Below are positions 38,497-50,990 of a stretch of 64,000 nucleotides of DNA, piece after piece. Position 1 is the first letter of the stretch. Each line of letters begins with the position of its first letter. This DNA is from Ziziphus jujuba. Lineage: Eukaryota; Streptophyta; Magnoliopsida; Rosales; Rhamnaceae. A model generated the notes under the pieces. The model searched no databases, was not told the origin of the DNA, and saw only the letters and a program-made list of their open reading frames with translations. A program made the translations under genes and the position numbers. The stretch is from positions 13,413,001-13,477,000 of the forward strand of contig NC_083387.1 of NCBI RefSeq assembly GCF_031755915.1, written 5' to 3'.

Positions 38497-39585
38497 TCAC
38501 TCTTCAGACGAACGCAACATAATCTTCTCAAGCTGTATGGCCCAATCTTCTCCAAGTATGCAGGGATTCAACTCCATTGCAGCATGAAAATCTAACAAGG
38601 ATGCGTAAGTAGAGCTTTTGGCTCTTTCCATATATCTTCCAGGTAGCATCCCATTTAAACCAGGATTGAACTGAGCATTTAATTGATTTAAATGCTCACT
38701 ACCACATCTTGACACAGCTAATCGCATACAGGGTTCAAGCAGTCTCTTTAAATATGCATCCAACCCATTATTTAACAGATTAACACAGTCAATAGAAATA
38801 TTAAAGCCTTCCATCTCCAACTTCTGCTGTAAACGACTTCTTAATGATCTTGTATCCGGTAGCTCACCACAGTTTTGACAGGTCTCTGGGTGGTAATTAC
38901 CAGATATAGATACATTAGACAGAGCTTTACGAGCTCCACCCAAATTCATAGATACACCCAGAGGAGCTGTAACTGGGCTTCTACTTTGAACACCAGGGCT
39001 ACCTGCAACTTGTTCAACCTCTTCCCCATCTTCTACAGAAGCAACTTCAACTGGAGGTCTGCTACCAAGAGAAAGCAATTCAGTTGCACTTTGCTGCTCT
39101 TGTGCCATGGAAACCAGTTCCCCACTTGGAAAATCCCCACATGTAAGACTCTGTGGTTTTCCAAGTGGGCCCAAAGGACTTGGTCGATCTCGAAATTTAC
39201 GATCCCGATTAACTGGAGACCTACCCTTGCGAGGAGAAGGAGGAAACACATCCCCATAGAGAGATTGAAGACGATTCCTCTGATACCCATTTGTGACTTT
39301 AACATTAAGGGTATTCCCAAATTTTTTACTAGCTTTCACTGGTGGAACTTTAGCAACGCACGCATTCTTGACAATTGATCTAATAAGCTGGTTATGAAGA
39401 GGGATATTTTCCCTCCCAAGAGTCCGAAAGCAAAACTTATTAAATTCACACTTACTGATCTTCAAACTAAACAATCTTTGGAGCTGATCAAAGTATTTCT
39501 CAGCTCTTTGATGCCCAATCTTTTGGATAATCAGAGCTTTCAGCTCTAAAGTGTCGATGCGAGAATAACTTTGATTGGGCAACAT
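38497..39585 (-). CDS. SAGA-Tad1/ADA1-like transcriptional co-activator subunit, copy A
   Basis: A single coding exon of 362 residues. The N-terminus (SRIDTLELKALIIQKIG, then FDQLQRLF, CEFNKFC, LGRENIPLHNQLIRSI) is the Tad1/ADA1 domain of the SAGA histone-acetyltransferase complex, which supports RNA polymerase II transcription in the nucleus. The middle is low-complexity with PPSPRKGRSPVNRDRK. A CxxC pair (CQNCGEL) and a helical C-terminus (LDFHAAMELNP, GEDWAIQLEKI) follow. Length and ends match the Arabidopsis At4g33890/At2g14850 group (from memory). The ATG at 39585 is shared with copy B. A 5' UTR intron is likely: a GTGCGTAATC donor on the minus strand at 40071-40080 is kept in both copies. 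It differs from copy B by about 20 substitutions and five extra residues. Confidence 0.9.
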   Translation of the reverse strand: MLPNQSYSRIDTLELKALIIQKIGHQRAEKYFDQLQRLFSLKISKCEFNKFCFRTLGRENIPLHNQLIRSIVKNACVAKVPPVKASKKFGNTLNVKVTNGYQRNRLQSLYGDVFPPSPRKGRSPVNRDRKFRDRPSPLGPLGKPQSLTCGDFPSGELVSMAQEQQSATELLSLGSRPPVEVASVEDGEEVEQVAGSPGVQSRSPVTAPLGVSMNLGGARKALSNVSISGNYHPETCQNCGELPDTRSLRSRLQQKLEMEGFNISIDCVNLLNNGLDAYLKRLLEPCMRLAVSRCGSEHLNQLNAQFNPGLNGMLPGRYMERAKSSTYASLLDFHAAMELNPCILGEDWAIQLEKIMLRSSEE

Positions 39586-40081
39586 TTTTTAGGCCACAAA
39601 CTCACCAAAACAAAATCCCCATCAAATCCTTTGATTCTTCAGCAAAACCCAAATGACAAATTACAATCTTCAATCCAAAACCTAAAACCCTAATTTCCAA
39701 AAGTGCTTTCCCATCTGTATATTCACCAAAAATTGCATCAGAAAACAATTCCCCCGAGTTTATTAGACCCAATTAACAAAACGCATCTACAAATTTAGCT
39801 TAAAACCTTAATTTACATCATCCTACGGATTCAAAAAGGGGAAAAAAAAAAATTCAAATCATACTAAATTTTTTGAAAGAATTTCACATGCAAAGATACT
39901 ATTTTCGAATAATTCAACAATTTAAGAGTCAAACTAGTAAAAGAAAAGCTTTAAAACAAAATTGACAGATTTCAGCAGCGATTCGGGATTTAACAAATAC
40001 CCATTTCAGATTTTGATTAAAAAAAGGAAAACCCAGAAGCGAATTGGGCGCCAAAAACAGGTAAGAGTTAGATTACGCACC

Positions 40082-40204
40082 TAAAGGGGGACGAATTCGA
40101 GGCTGTGAATTAGCCCCCAACTTTGAGCGTGCTCATCTTCCTTTTCTTTTTTCTTTTTTTTTTCCCGGTTTGTTTTGTTTTTGTTTTTGTTCCTTTGCTT
40201 TAGG

Positions 40205-40243
<39 letters not shown>

Positions 40244-40730
40244 TTTTTTGCCCCCAAATAATAATTTCGGTGGGTGAAGGGGTTTGACTCTATTTTATGC
40301 AGTAAAATGAGACAACCAAACGGAGATTAAGATGTAATGGCTTCGTTTGCCTTTGGAACATTCGCATGTCGAAACACACGTGCACTTTTTTGGGTTTGTG
40401 ACGTGAGATTCTTAAGGGCCCGTTTGTTTGCTCTTCTTACAAGTGTCTTTCATTTTTTCCTCTTTTTTTTTTGGTTGTGTTCACTCTGTGTCCGAAGACA
40501 CAAAATTATTTTCAATCTGCAAAAACACGAAAAACATTCCAAATTAGTTAATAGACCAACTTAAAAATCAAGATGGTATTTCTTTGAGTTTGTGTACTAT
40601 TTTCTCATTTTATGTCTTTTCATGGTATAACACAACACATTTGTTAGAAAACTTGAGGATTAATCTTATAAAAACCAGGACTTTTTAACCAAAGTTTTGG
40701 AGAATCAAATATTGTGACAAGTAATGACTA
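40082..40730 (-). promoter_or_regulatory. 5' UTR and promoter of ADA1-like copy A, with a G-box
   Basis: This lies upstream of the 5' UTR exon on the minus strand. It has a long poly-pyrimidine block (about 40140-40242 on the plus strand) and a G-box CACGTG at 40377-40382 inside 'cgaaacacacgtgcac', which copy B shares exactly. Homology to copy B stops at about 40730, where the copia element begins, so copy A's promoter is cut to about 650 bp. Confidence 0.55.
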
Positions 40731-40965
40731 TTGGAAAATATAGAAATAAAAAATAGAATATGAACAAATGATAAAATTTCTTTTTATTATAAAAAGTCCA
40801 AGAAAATAAATTATAAAATATACATGCATAAGAACTTGAGAACATTAAAGAAAAACACGATGAGAAGAAAGTTGTCAATGAGAATGTGATCCAAGGCCTG
40901 CTATTGTAGTGCCCTTAAAATAGATTTTCGTCCCATAAGGTGCTCGTGATTTGGAAGCGCCTATT
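40731..40965 (-). repeat. Copia 3' LTR (left, truncated)
   Basis: It matches the right LTR through 'ttggaaaatatag', 'acaaatgataaaatt', 'gatccaaggc' and 'ccttaaaatagatttt', then the match ends. It lies about 650 bp upstream of the ADA1-like A 5' UTR and points in the same direction. Confidence 0.7.
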
Positions 40966-41049
40966 GTAGGCCATTATACATTCTGTTTTGTGTCTTGGCA
41001 ATTGCAAATCAACTATTATAATGAATATTTATTGCAGGTATAGGCTTTG

Positions 41050-44000
41050 GCCATCTTGGAGGGTTCTCTAAGAATTTATATTCCACAATAGATTGAGTAA
41101 TAAATTTTTGTTTTGAGAACTTTCATGACTTGCCAGTGTAAACATATATCCACTTGTAAACTTTGAGTTTTTAATATCAAATATCCAGTTTGCAGTACTG
41201 TATTCTTCCAAAATAGCTGGATATATAGTATAGTGCAACCCATAATCACAAATATACCATAAATGTCAAGTATCTCAATACTCTTATAATTAATTTTCAG
41301 TGATCATCACTTGGATTATTCATGTATCTATTTAGTTTACTAACTATATAAGCTATGTTTGATCTTGTATAATTCATCAAATACATTAGACTACCAACTA
41401 CCTTAAAATACTCCACTTAAGATATACTTTCACCTTTATTTTTAAACATGTGGAAATTTATACCTAAGGGTCTTCTAGGAACTTCAGAATCCTCTTTAGT
41501 AAATTTCTCTAATATTTATCCATGTAATGGGATTGACTAAGAAGAAGTCCATCCAGGGTTCTTAAGATTTTAATCCTTAAATCGAATTAGCAAGTTCCAT
41601 GTCTTTCATGTCAAACCTTGAGCTCTACATAGTTTTGGTAGATTTGACAATATTGCCATCACTATCAATAATAAGCATGTCATCAACATACAAATACAAA
41701 TTGATATAATCATTTTCTATATCTTTTACATATATATATTTGTTGCACTCATTAATTTTAAACTCATTGGCTAACGTAATACTATCAAACTTTTATGCCA
41801 CTATTTTAATGCTTGTTTTAAAAAGTATAAGAATTTTACTAATCTACAGACTTTCTTTTCTTACCTTAGAACGGTAAAACTCTCAAGTTGCTCTACGTAG
41901 ATATTTTCATCTATATCACTATGAAGAAAGGCAGTCTTTAAAATCATTTAATGGATCTTATGATTCCACAAAGTAGCAATTGCTAATATCATCCTTACAA
42001 TATTTATTCTTGTTACAGGAGAGCATGTATCAATTAATCAAGGCCTTTTTGTTGTTTATATTTTTTAATTACAAGTTTGACCTTATACTTATTAATTGTT
42101 CTATCTGCTTTCATTTTCCTTTGAAAAATCTATTTTTGTATTAGTGGCTTACACTTTGAGGAAAATTCACTAGTTTTCAAATATCATTTTACAAGATGGA
42201 ATCAATTTCACTATTAATGGCCTCTTTCTACACAGGTCCTTCAGAAGAGTTCACAGCTTCTTTGAAGCTTTGAGTTTCATGTTCGAGCAAATAGGTCAAA
42301 AAATATGGACCAAAAATTTCAAAAAATATGGACCAAAAATTTTTTCTGTCCTTATCCTTTGGATGTGTCTAGGTTCATCCTCTACGTCTTGTTCTTGTTC
42401 GGTCTTGACTATTTTAATTCATAGTTTCATACCTTCGTTTAGACAAACTCAATCCCTTTTCAAATTTACATGGAAAAACATGTTCAAAGAACAATGCATT
42501 CTTTAATTCTGTAATAGTATTTTTGTGTATATTAGGGATTTTAAACCTATAAATAAGAAATGGATAAGCACTATGCAATCAAATGTTTTTGAACTTATTT
42601 TTACCTTCTTTGATGTAGGTATCGCCACTTTAGCAAGACATCCCACAAATAAGGTATTTGTAGGAAAATTATATTCCTTTCTATAGCTCATATTTTGTCT
42701 TTATCTTTCTCTTACGGGGTACCTTATTTAAAATGTAATTTTCCAACAAAATGGATTCCCCGACATACTATGTGGCAATCCAAAATTTATCAAAATTGTA
42801 TTCAACATTTCTTTCATGGTATAATATTTTCTTTCAGCTATATCATTTAATTATGGTGAATAAGGTGGCATCACCTCATATCTAATTCCATGTTTTGCAC
42901 AAAATCACAATTGATGTTACACACCTCACCACTTTAATCACTTCTGATCAATTTAATTTTCTTGTTGAGTTGATTCTCAACTTCACTTTTATTGAGAATA
43001 AAGTTCTTTACAATTTTGTCCTTGCTCTTTAGCAAATACAAATAGTATTTTTTTTCATGCTATCATTGATAAAAGTAATAAAATATTTATTGGAACCCCT
43101 AGTTGGTGCAAACTATATATCACTATGAATCATATCTAAAAGTTTAGTATACCTTTTAATCATTTGGAATAATAACCTCATCATTTTAGTCTCAACACAA
43201 TTTTCACACTTATATTTAAAACCAATTTGGAATGTAGGAATATGGTTCAAGCTAATTATCAATTTGAAATGTAGGAATATGATTTAAGCTAATTAATCTC
43301 CTCAGAGAATCATATTATGTCCTAGTCTACAATACCATAAATTAGAAGACTCAATCAAATAAGCAAAGGAAAAATTTGCTTTATTCATAACTTTAGGCTT
43401 TATAGTCATTTCATTTAACTAAAATAGCTATTGGATACATATACTTTTCCCAAAAACATCCTTGATTTAGACAATACAACTTTATCATATTCAAACACCA
43501 TACGAAATCCATGTTTACTCAATGGTGAACCAGACATAAGATTCTTTTGGATCTCAGGCACATACAAAATATTGTTCAGAGTTAGGGTCTTCCCAGAGAT
43601 CATATGCAAGATTACCTTTCCTTTACCTTGTATATCAAATGTTGCAAACTTTCCTATAAGCAGCTTCTCTCCTTTCTCAATTAATTCAAAGGAAGTGAAC
43701 AAACTTCTGTCTGAGCACATATGGCAGATCACACTAGTATCATTCCACCATTCTTTTGAGTTTGACCCAATTAGATTTACTTCATAGATGAAAGTTGAAA
43801 GGCTCAAATCATCAGCCACTTGTATGATTTCTTCCATCATGTTTGGCTCCCTATTCTTCTTCTTCTTCTTCTTCAGCAAACTACAATTCACCGTTTTATG
43901 ACCCATCTTGTCCTAAAAGAAGCAGTTCCCTTGGAATTTATGCTTCTATGCTTCTTGGATATCCTTCTTTTTATTCCTAAGTTGAACCCCTTTCTAGTCT

Positions 44001-44660
44001 TCTTCTTTGACTTGCAGCTTTGACATGCTCCACAACATCAACCTTCACACTAGCTTGAAATGAAGCTCTCTTATCTAATCTTCTTTTGTCTTCTTCAACT
44101 CAAAGCCTATAAATCTTTAACATTTATCTCCCTTTGCTCATGCTGAAGGTAGATCATGAAGTTCTTCCATCTATGGGGTAGCTTCTCAATTATAGTAATT
44201 AATTGGAAGACTTCACTCAACACCACTCCTTCGGTATGAATCTCATGTAAGATCATTTGGAATTGCGATACTTGACTAATGATGACCTACACATCCACCA
44301 TTTCATAATCCAGGAAATGGCCCATAATGATTTCTTGACACTAGCATCCTCGGTCTTATATTTTTTATCCAAGGACTCCCACTGTTCTTTAGTTGTCCTC
44401 TTCGTACTGTATACATTATACAATGAATCAGTTCAATTATTCAATACATGATTCGCCACACATAGTCAAACATTTTCCATTCATCAAATGCTTTAAAAGA
44501 TTCTCTATCATCTCCATTCACTATCGAAGTGTTGTTAGACAAGAACCTCATAAGGTTCAACTCAATTGTTAGGTAGAACATCATCTTCTGCTGCCATATT
44601 TTGAAATTCAACCCAATGAATTACTTTAGTTTCCCTCAGCATGATTAACAAGAATTGTTA
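41050..44660 (-). pseudogene. Copia gag-pol remnant
   Basis: On the minus strand: a UBN2-type gag piece (YNVYSTKRTTKEQWESL, about 44330-44420); a zinc-knuckle piece GHKTVNC at the start of an open stretch 43415-43906 that carries the protease/pre-integrase region; and integrase traces near 42640-42910 (HGIRYEVMPPYSP, IAERKYY). The reverse-transcriptase catalytic YVDD is at 41679-41690, and RNase H traces (GSLMYL, IAYIVSKLNRY) lie near 41330-41400. Many stops and frame changes separate these pieces, so no functional polyprotein can be made. Confidence 0.82.
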
Positions 44661-44999
44661 CCCCAGAAGTAGGTACTGGGAGTTGACATTTATGCCTCAG
44701 GGATGAATGTCGTCTTTTTAAAAGAAACATTTACATCAATTGTCATTTCTATAAAGAATTAGAGATTAAAAATATTAAAAGTGGCCCTCATATTAAATAC
44801 TACAACAAAATAATACTTAGGAAGAAAGAGGGGAAATCCAACCAAAAAAAAAAAAAAAAACGACATCATTATGCTGACGTTAGCAGTCAACCAATTGACA
44901 TCTACATTCCTGCATCAACTGACCCAAGCCTAAAAAGCTTAGGCTTATATGCCAGCAGCTTGGCCGTGTCTCTTCCTTTAGCCTAGCTTAACTAAGCGC

Positions 45000-47900
45000 A
45001 GCATCAGACCTAGGCCCAACCCGCATGACCTAGCCCAATTCTAGTCTTCTTCAACCTCTAACTAGGTCCCTAGTTGATTCGTTTCTTGGTTGGCGGGTCA
45101 TATACTAGTTGAAAAATTCAGTCTTTTCTCACTATTTGAGCCTCTATTTTCAGGCTAACCAATCCAGTTTTATTCGTTTTGATGTGGAGAATCCAAATTG
45201 GTGATCAATTTGGCCAACAACGCTTGAAAATAATATTTTTAACAAGTTTTAGAAACATTGTTTTCTCGATGAAGTTCTAGGAAATGTGTAATTTTTAGGC
45301 CAAATTGATCCCTAAAGAATATATTAATCTTCTTGGATAAAAATATTCAACCAAACCCTGTTTTTAATATTTCCAAAAAATATTAGAGGTTTATCAAGAT
45401 AATAGACTTGCTTATATATATTTATAAGATTAAGGTAAAAAGTAAGTCCACAAGATCAGGTTTTAACAAACTTTTATATCTGCATTTCACCTGCAACAAC
45501 AAATTACATGAACAAACAATAAAAAAATTTCCAAAACAACACATCTAATTAGCAGCCAAAATTGGAAGAAATTAACAAAATTAAAAAAAATATATATATA
45601 TATATACATACGAGAATATGGGAAAACACATATTAAAGAAACAATCATTGTAAGAATATTTACAAACAATAGAATAACTAGTGTTAAAACTAATACGATG
45701 CACAAGAAGTGTAATCTTAATAGATGATTTTGATAATTATCAATAAAAGTTAATTAATTATAATCAAATTAAATATTAAATATTGTATAAATAGCATTCT
45801 ACAAATAAAGTTTTTAATTGGAATCTATGTAAATTTTAAAAATTATAAATTAATATAACTTTTGAATCTTTTGGCATAATATATTTGGAGTATGATAATA
45901 ATTCCTGGATAACCATTAATCTCACCTACAAATCCACTCACAAAATATATATAAGTTTGTTTTATCTAAAAAAACATACATAAAAACTTGTCTAATAATA
46001 TACGCAAATTAAATTATCATTTAATATTTAAAACAATTATGGATGAAGTAAATCCCGGCCTTATGTATAATATCAATGAATTTGTTTGTCTTTCCACAAG
46101 ATTCTTAATATTTAAAATTATCTTTAACAACAACCTTTTTAATTTCATCTTGAACAAAATTGATAAATATATATATATATATATATAACTTATAGAGGCA
46201 TAAATTATTGCATAATCAATTTTATACTTACCAAAAAATTCATATTTATGATGTTCAATTGTACTTAAAATATCAGTAAACAATTTGAATATAAAATTTT
46301 ATGTTAGAAAATTTTCTTCTATAACATTAGATTTTCGCATAATACTTATACCTATGTCAATTTTAGACTTTCATCTATAACATTTACAACATTAACACTT
46401 AGTATTATTTTTAACCACAATCTCTTTAATTTTATCTTAAACAAAATTGACAAATATATATATATATATAAATTATAGAGGCATAAATCATTGCATAATC
46501 AACTTTATACTTACCAAAGAATTCATATTTGTGATGTTCAATCGCACTTAGAATATGATCAGCAAACAATTTGAAAATAAAATTTTATGTTAGAAAATTT
46601 TCATCTATAGCATGTATAACATTAGAGCTTCACATAATACTTATATCTATGTCAACATTTTTTTTCTATATACTTTTTCCTTTCTTCTTCTTTTTTTTCA
46701 CTTTTTTTCTTCTTTGTATTTTTTTTACCTTTTTCTACAATTTTTTCAACATCTTTTTCTTTTTTCATTTCTCCCACTATTTATAGAGTTGTGAAATTCT
46801 TAATAAAACATGATTTTGAATTTCAATTTGTTTTTTTTTTCTAAATTCAAATTTTGACTTTTAAATTTTAATTGTTAAAAATTATATTTTGAAATATAAA
46901 TTTCAAATATATCTTTATCTCTCTATCAAAATTTAAATCTTAAATATAAGGTATATATACCATATTTCTCCATATAAAATATTTAATTTGATTAGATAAA
47001 TAATTCAATTTAAATGGAATAATTGTATTATCCTAAATCTCTTCCGTTACTTAACATATTTTTTTCTTTTACTTTTAGGAATCTTTCCTTTTATATATAT
47101 ATATATATATATTAAAATGTTCTTATTAAGAACAATTATTGTCATTAAATTTTATAGCTCATTGTTACTTTTACAATTATTTGTACCATATACAGAATAT
47201 CTTATCTTGTAGATATTAGTCAGATCCTATATATATATATATATATATATACACGAACACTTTTTGAAAAATATTGATGTGTGTGTATATATATATATAT
47301 ATTATAAATACATTTTAAGCACTTTTTGAAAAATATTGAAAAAAATACATTATCCACTTTAAATTTTTGATAAGAAGATCAATTTCATTATTAATTATAG
47401 TATATTAATCTTATTATTTACAATGAAATTCCATTATTGCATATCTATATGTAAATATGTATTAGTATAAGGAGTTTTTGTGAGGAATATCTTTAATAAT
47501 AAAATATTTTTTATTATATATAAGTTTTTTATCTTATCTTTAAAAAATTCAAAAAGAAATAGAAAAAAAAAATTCCTTTTGCCCAGTTTCGTTTCATCAC
47601 CAAAAATAAAATCTTCATACCCACGTGTTATGGAAATTTCCAACAATCAAGACCAAGTTATTCCTTTTAAGTTTTATTAAGATTCTTAAAATTTTCAAAC
47701 AATTTTATTTCTGAATTTTAATTTTTTTGTAATGCCTTTGGAAGAAAATAAAATGAATCTAAGGATGATATATGAAAATAATTTTAAGATTGTGGAATTT
47801 TTAAGATAATTTTATTTTTGGATTTTAGTTTTTTTTATAATGCTTTTGGAGGAACAATATTGAATATGAAAGTAACACGTGGCAATAATTTTTGTTAGCT

Positions 47901-48033
47901 ATCTTACTTTTATATATTATATAGTTTGTACACATATAAAAACTAGACTGACACACGTATATATATATATATATATATATGTATACATTTCCATTTGTTC
48001 AATTATTCTTTTCTAGTATGTTTTAAGTTTATT
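45000..48033. other. AT-rich interior between copia gag and right LTR
   Basis: The first 250 bases are richer in C and may be element leader. The rest is very AT-rich with several (TA)n runs (near 45593-45605, 46160-46186, 47092-47111, 47231-47250, 47958-47980). It contains a local tandem duplication (listed separately) but no coding signal. About 3 kb is too long for a normal copia leader, so extra DNA was probably inserted or amplified here. Confidence 0.45.
46080..46660. repeat. Local tandem duplication inside the copia interior
   Basis: About 46125-46370 and 46425-46650 match through 'tatagaggcataaat', 'attgcataatcaa', 'ttatacttaccaaa', 'aaaattttatgttagaaaatttt' (in part) and 'cataatacttat'. 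The unit is about 300 bp. Both copies carry a (TA)n run at the same position. Confidence 0.82.
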
Positions 48034-48627
48034 GGAAAATATAGAATATGAATAGATGATAAAATTCTTTTTGTTATTAATTTCAAGAAAATAAATTAGA
48101 AAATATACATATATAAGACCCTGCGAATATTAAAAGAAAAAAAAAACCCTAATGAGAAGAACACTGCTATTGGAACGTGATCCAAGGCTTGCTATTGCAT
48201 TGTCCTTAAAATAGATTTGCTCCATACGGGGGTGCTAGTGATTTAGAAGTATTTGTCTCCGAGGATAGAACAGAACGTTTAAAGTTTTGAACTTTTGTAC
48301 CTTCACAACCTCCTGCTTCAAACTTAAACTATGCCTTTTCTCTATCATTCTGGCAAATCCTAAAACAAATTTCTAAAAGAATATTTCTAAGAATATAGCG
48401 AAAACTCAATTGCTCGTAGTCTGTAACTTCTTTGTGTCTTTTCCAGAAAGCAAAGAGTGAGCAATTTATAAGTCTTCACCAAAAAGGGTCTTAAGCCAAT
48501 AAAAACAAAATTAAAAAGGCAATTACAAATTAATTCAAACCTACAACACGCAACTTAAAACATTTAACCCCCAGCCAAAATATGTAACCCTCAAATAAAA
48601 CCAACAGTTACACATTTTCCTACACTG
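48034..48627 (-). repeat. Copia 5' LTR (right)
   Basis: A segment of about 594 bp bounded on the right by the resumption of copy A sequence ('ctggcttattcaaat'; copy B reads 'ctggtgtattcagat'). Its first 230 bases match the left LTR. Confidence 0.65.
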
Positions 48628-49295
48628 GCTTATTCAAATTTTTATTTTTGGTTTGAGAGGTTGACGGTTATTCAGATTTGATATATGTGTGACACCCATT
48701 TATAAAATACATGGGGAGAAAAATTTTATATGATTAATTGCAAAAAGTTTACAATATATATCAAAATACATTTTACATTAAACTAAGATTTATAATATTT
48801 TAATAAAAGAATGAAAATCTATTTGCATTACTAGGCTTATTCAAATGAGTAGTGTCACAAGCACCAAATTATTTAGCAAGTAAATTGAAAAGATAAAATG
48901 TTATTATTTTGTTATTTAAAATAAATATAAATTATTATAGATAAATAAAATTCTCAAAGGCTATGCAGGTGAAATTCACTGCAAGTGAATGAAATAATAA
49001 CAACTTAAGTAACAAATCAAAACCGTAGATATCATTTTACAGCTGTTTGGTAGGTGGAAATATAGTAATATGTAAGAAAAACAGTATAGGTGGGAAAATT
49101 ATCGAAACCCAAACTGAGTTTTTCTTTGGTCTAGATGCATGAAGGAGTAAGGGCCTTATACAGATCTAGGCATGGAGAAGTTTATAACGATCGGTTAGAG
49201 TTTCGCTTGTAGAGTTTATCTACGGAGTGTCGATTTCCTATGCTGGTTGTGTGATCCAGTTGAACTATGGAAGATTTAGAGATCCAAAGAGAACC

Positions 49296-50674
49296 ATGGA
49301 AAGAGGAGAAACTGGTATCGTGAGATCTAATTCTAGAACTCCGCAACTTAAACTAACGGCAAATCTTTCGGAAGTTGCACAGAGATCCAGTGTAACACTG
49401 GTGGGGAAGATAATTTCGGAGAACGAACTTCAGAAGAATACGGTTCAACTCATCATACGAAAGATATGGTTCACTCAAGACCCAGTAGGAGTGGAACAGT
49501 TAAGTACAAACTTGTTTCTCTTCTCATTTAAGAGAATGTCGGACAGGAATAGAATATGGTTCAGCGGCCGACGGTCAATGGAGCCCAAGTTGTTCTTAAA
49601 GAATGGAGCGCAGATGAATCTTAAGGACTTCAATTTTTCATGTGCCACTTTCCAGGTCCAAATCCATGGACTGCCATTACAATTTATTAACAAGGAAAAT
49701 GCCCTAAAAATAGGAAGTTTATTTAAGGGTGTAGTCAGTTGTCAAGATTCCTCCAAGAGTAGTGTCCTAGGTATGAAGTTTATGAGGATACAGGTGGAAG
49801 TTGACATAATTAAGCCCATCCCCACGGCTTGCTTCCAACAATGTGAAAAAGGAAAATTCTGGATTCAATTATGCTACGAGAGATTGGGGGATTTATGTTA
49901 TGCGGTATTTTAGGTCATTTAAGAAAATCTTGTAAAGTACCGGACACCCCTCAACAGGGAGAAGAAGGGGAGGAGTTTGGATTGTGGTTAAGAGCAGAGG
50001 AAGGTGATTTTTCATTGATCAATGAAGGTAATTTTTTACATAGAGTTGAAAACCTTAGAAAAGATTACTTTGATTCTTACTCTAGAGAAGAGCTGGGCCT
50101 AGATGAGGAGGGTACGACAAAACCATAACCAGTTGAATCGTCGTCGACAGATATTGTATCCGGTGAAACAGTTTAGGCAAACCAGATCTCGAGATCTGAG
50201 TCTACCTCGGGGCTAGAAATTGATGAGTTGACAAGGAGTGGTGGAAAGTTTGTGCCTTTGCTTATAGATAGCACTCACCCGGGGCCTGCTACATCCATAC
50301 CTGACAAGGAAAAAGAAGATCCTAGGGTTAATCCTTTCTTAACACAAAGGAAGCAAGCTACCGAGGCCTCAAGAAGTAAAGTAGCAGAACGTGACAGAGG
50401 AACGAGCGTGATTGACCCTGTTTGTTCTTAGCTCTTCTCTCAATCCACCTGCTCTGACAGTTTGAATTTAAAATTCACGGCAGGCCAATGGAGGGGAAAT
50501 GAGGGGAAAAAAGTAGTGGGTAAAAGGAAGATTTCTGATATTGGACCAAAAGGATCGAAGAAATGGCCTCGCTTGGGCTTGGCCAAAGTTGCTCCTTTTG
50601 AGGCCCAAAGGACAAGTGCTGTAGAAGTTCTTCCCTTTGATGAATCTAAAGGGAACCAACAGAAAGGTTTTTAG
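49296..50674 (+). pseudogene. LINE ORF1 (DUF4283 / CCHC gag-like), frameshifted
   Basis: The ATG at 49296 opens a frame to 49913. It resembles plant LINE ORF1 proteins: a DUF4283-like domain (LIIRKIWF, NLFLFSFKRMSDRNRIW, FQVQIHGLPLQF), then the start of a CCHC zinc knuckle. The knuckle is split by a frameshift near 49890-49910; its second half (CGILGHLRKSCK) continues in another frame to 50128. Further gag-like, low-complexity pieces run to about 50674 with more stops. Such proteins bind the element's RNA. Confidence 0.8.
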
Positions 50675-50990
50675 AAAGATGTGGACGCTCACTTGGGCCC
50701 GATTAAAGAGACCAAGTCCACCCTAAAACTTTTGCAAAACCCATTGTTAATATGGGCCCATAATCAAGTAATATGACTGATTCTAAAACCTTAGCGTCCC
50801 TAGCAAGTGTGAAGAATGAGGTGTCCCACTCTCCACCTATCGAGTCCTTCAAAATTAGACTTAAAGCTTTGGCCAGACGTGTGAACACGGAAGGTACACT
50901 AAAACAGCTGAGTTTCAAAGAACAATTAGCAGATGAAAGTACGGGAGATCTGTTGGCTAAGGAGGCGGGCCTTATCATGCCCCCTCAGCC

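Larger units (their letters stand above)
40731..48627 (-). mobile_element. Decayed Ty1-copia LTR retrotransposon
   Basis: It sits in copy A at a point where copy B is continuous. Two LTR-like segments in the same orientation bound it (left 40731-40965, right 48034-48627). Minus-strand coding traces run in copia order: gag, zinc knuckle and pre-integrase region, integrase, reverse transcriptase, RNase H. All are broken by stops and frameshifts. The left LTR matches the right over only about 235 bp, so it is truncated. No clean 5-bp target duplication or primer-binding site was found. The element cannot be autonomous. Confidence 0.85.

Noticed and set aside
38875..39378. Plus-strand frame of 167 residues and similar frames opposite ADA1-like copies
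   Set aside because: These are antisense shadows of the minus-strand coding exon. The frame is not kept over the same length in copy B.
40731..48627. Exact target-site duplication for the copia element
   Set aside because: Flanks 'aagtaatgac' and 'cctacactgg' do not give a clear 5-bp repeat, so none is claimed.
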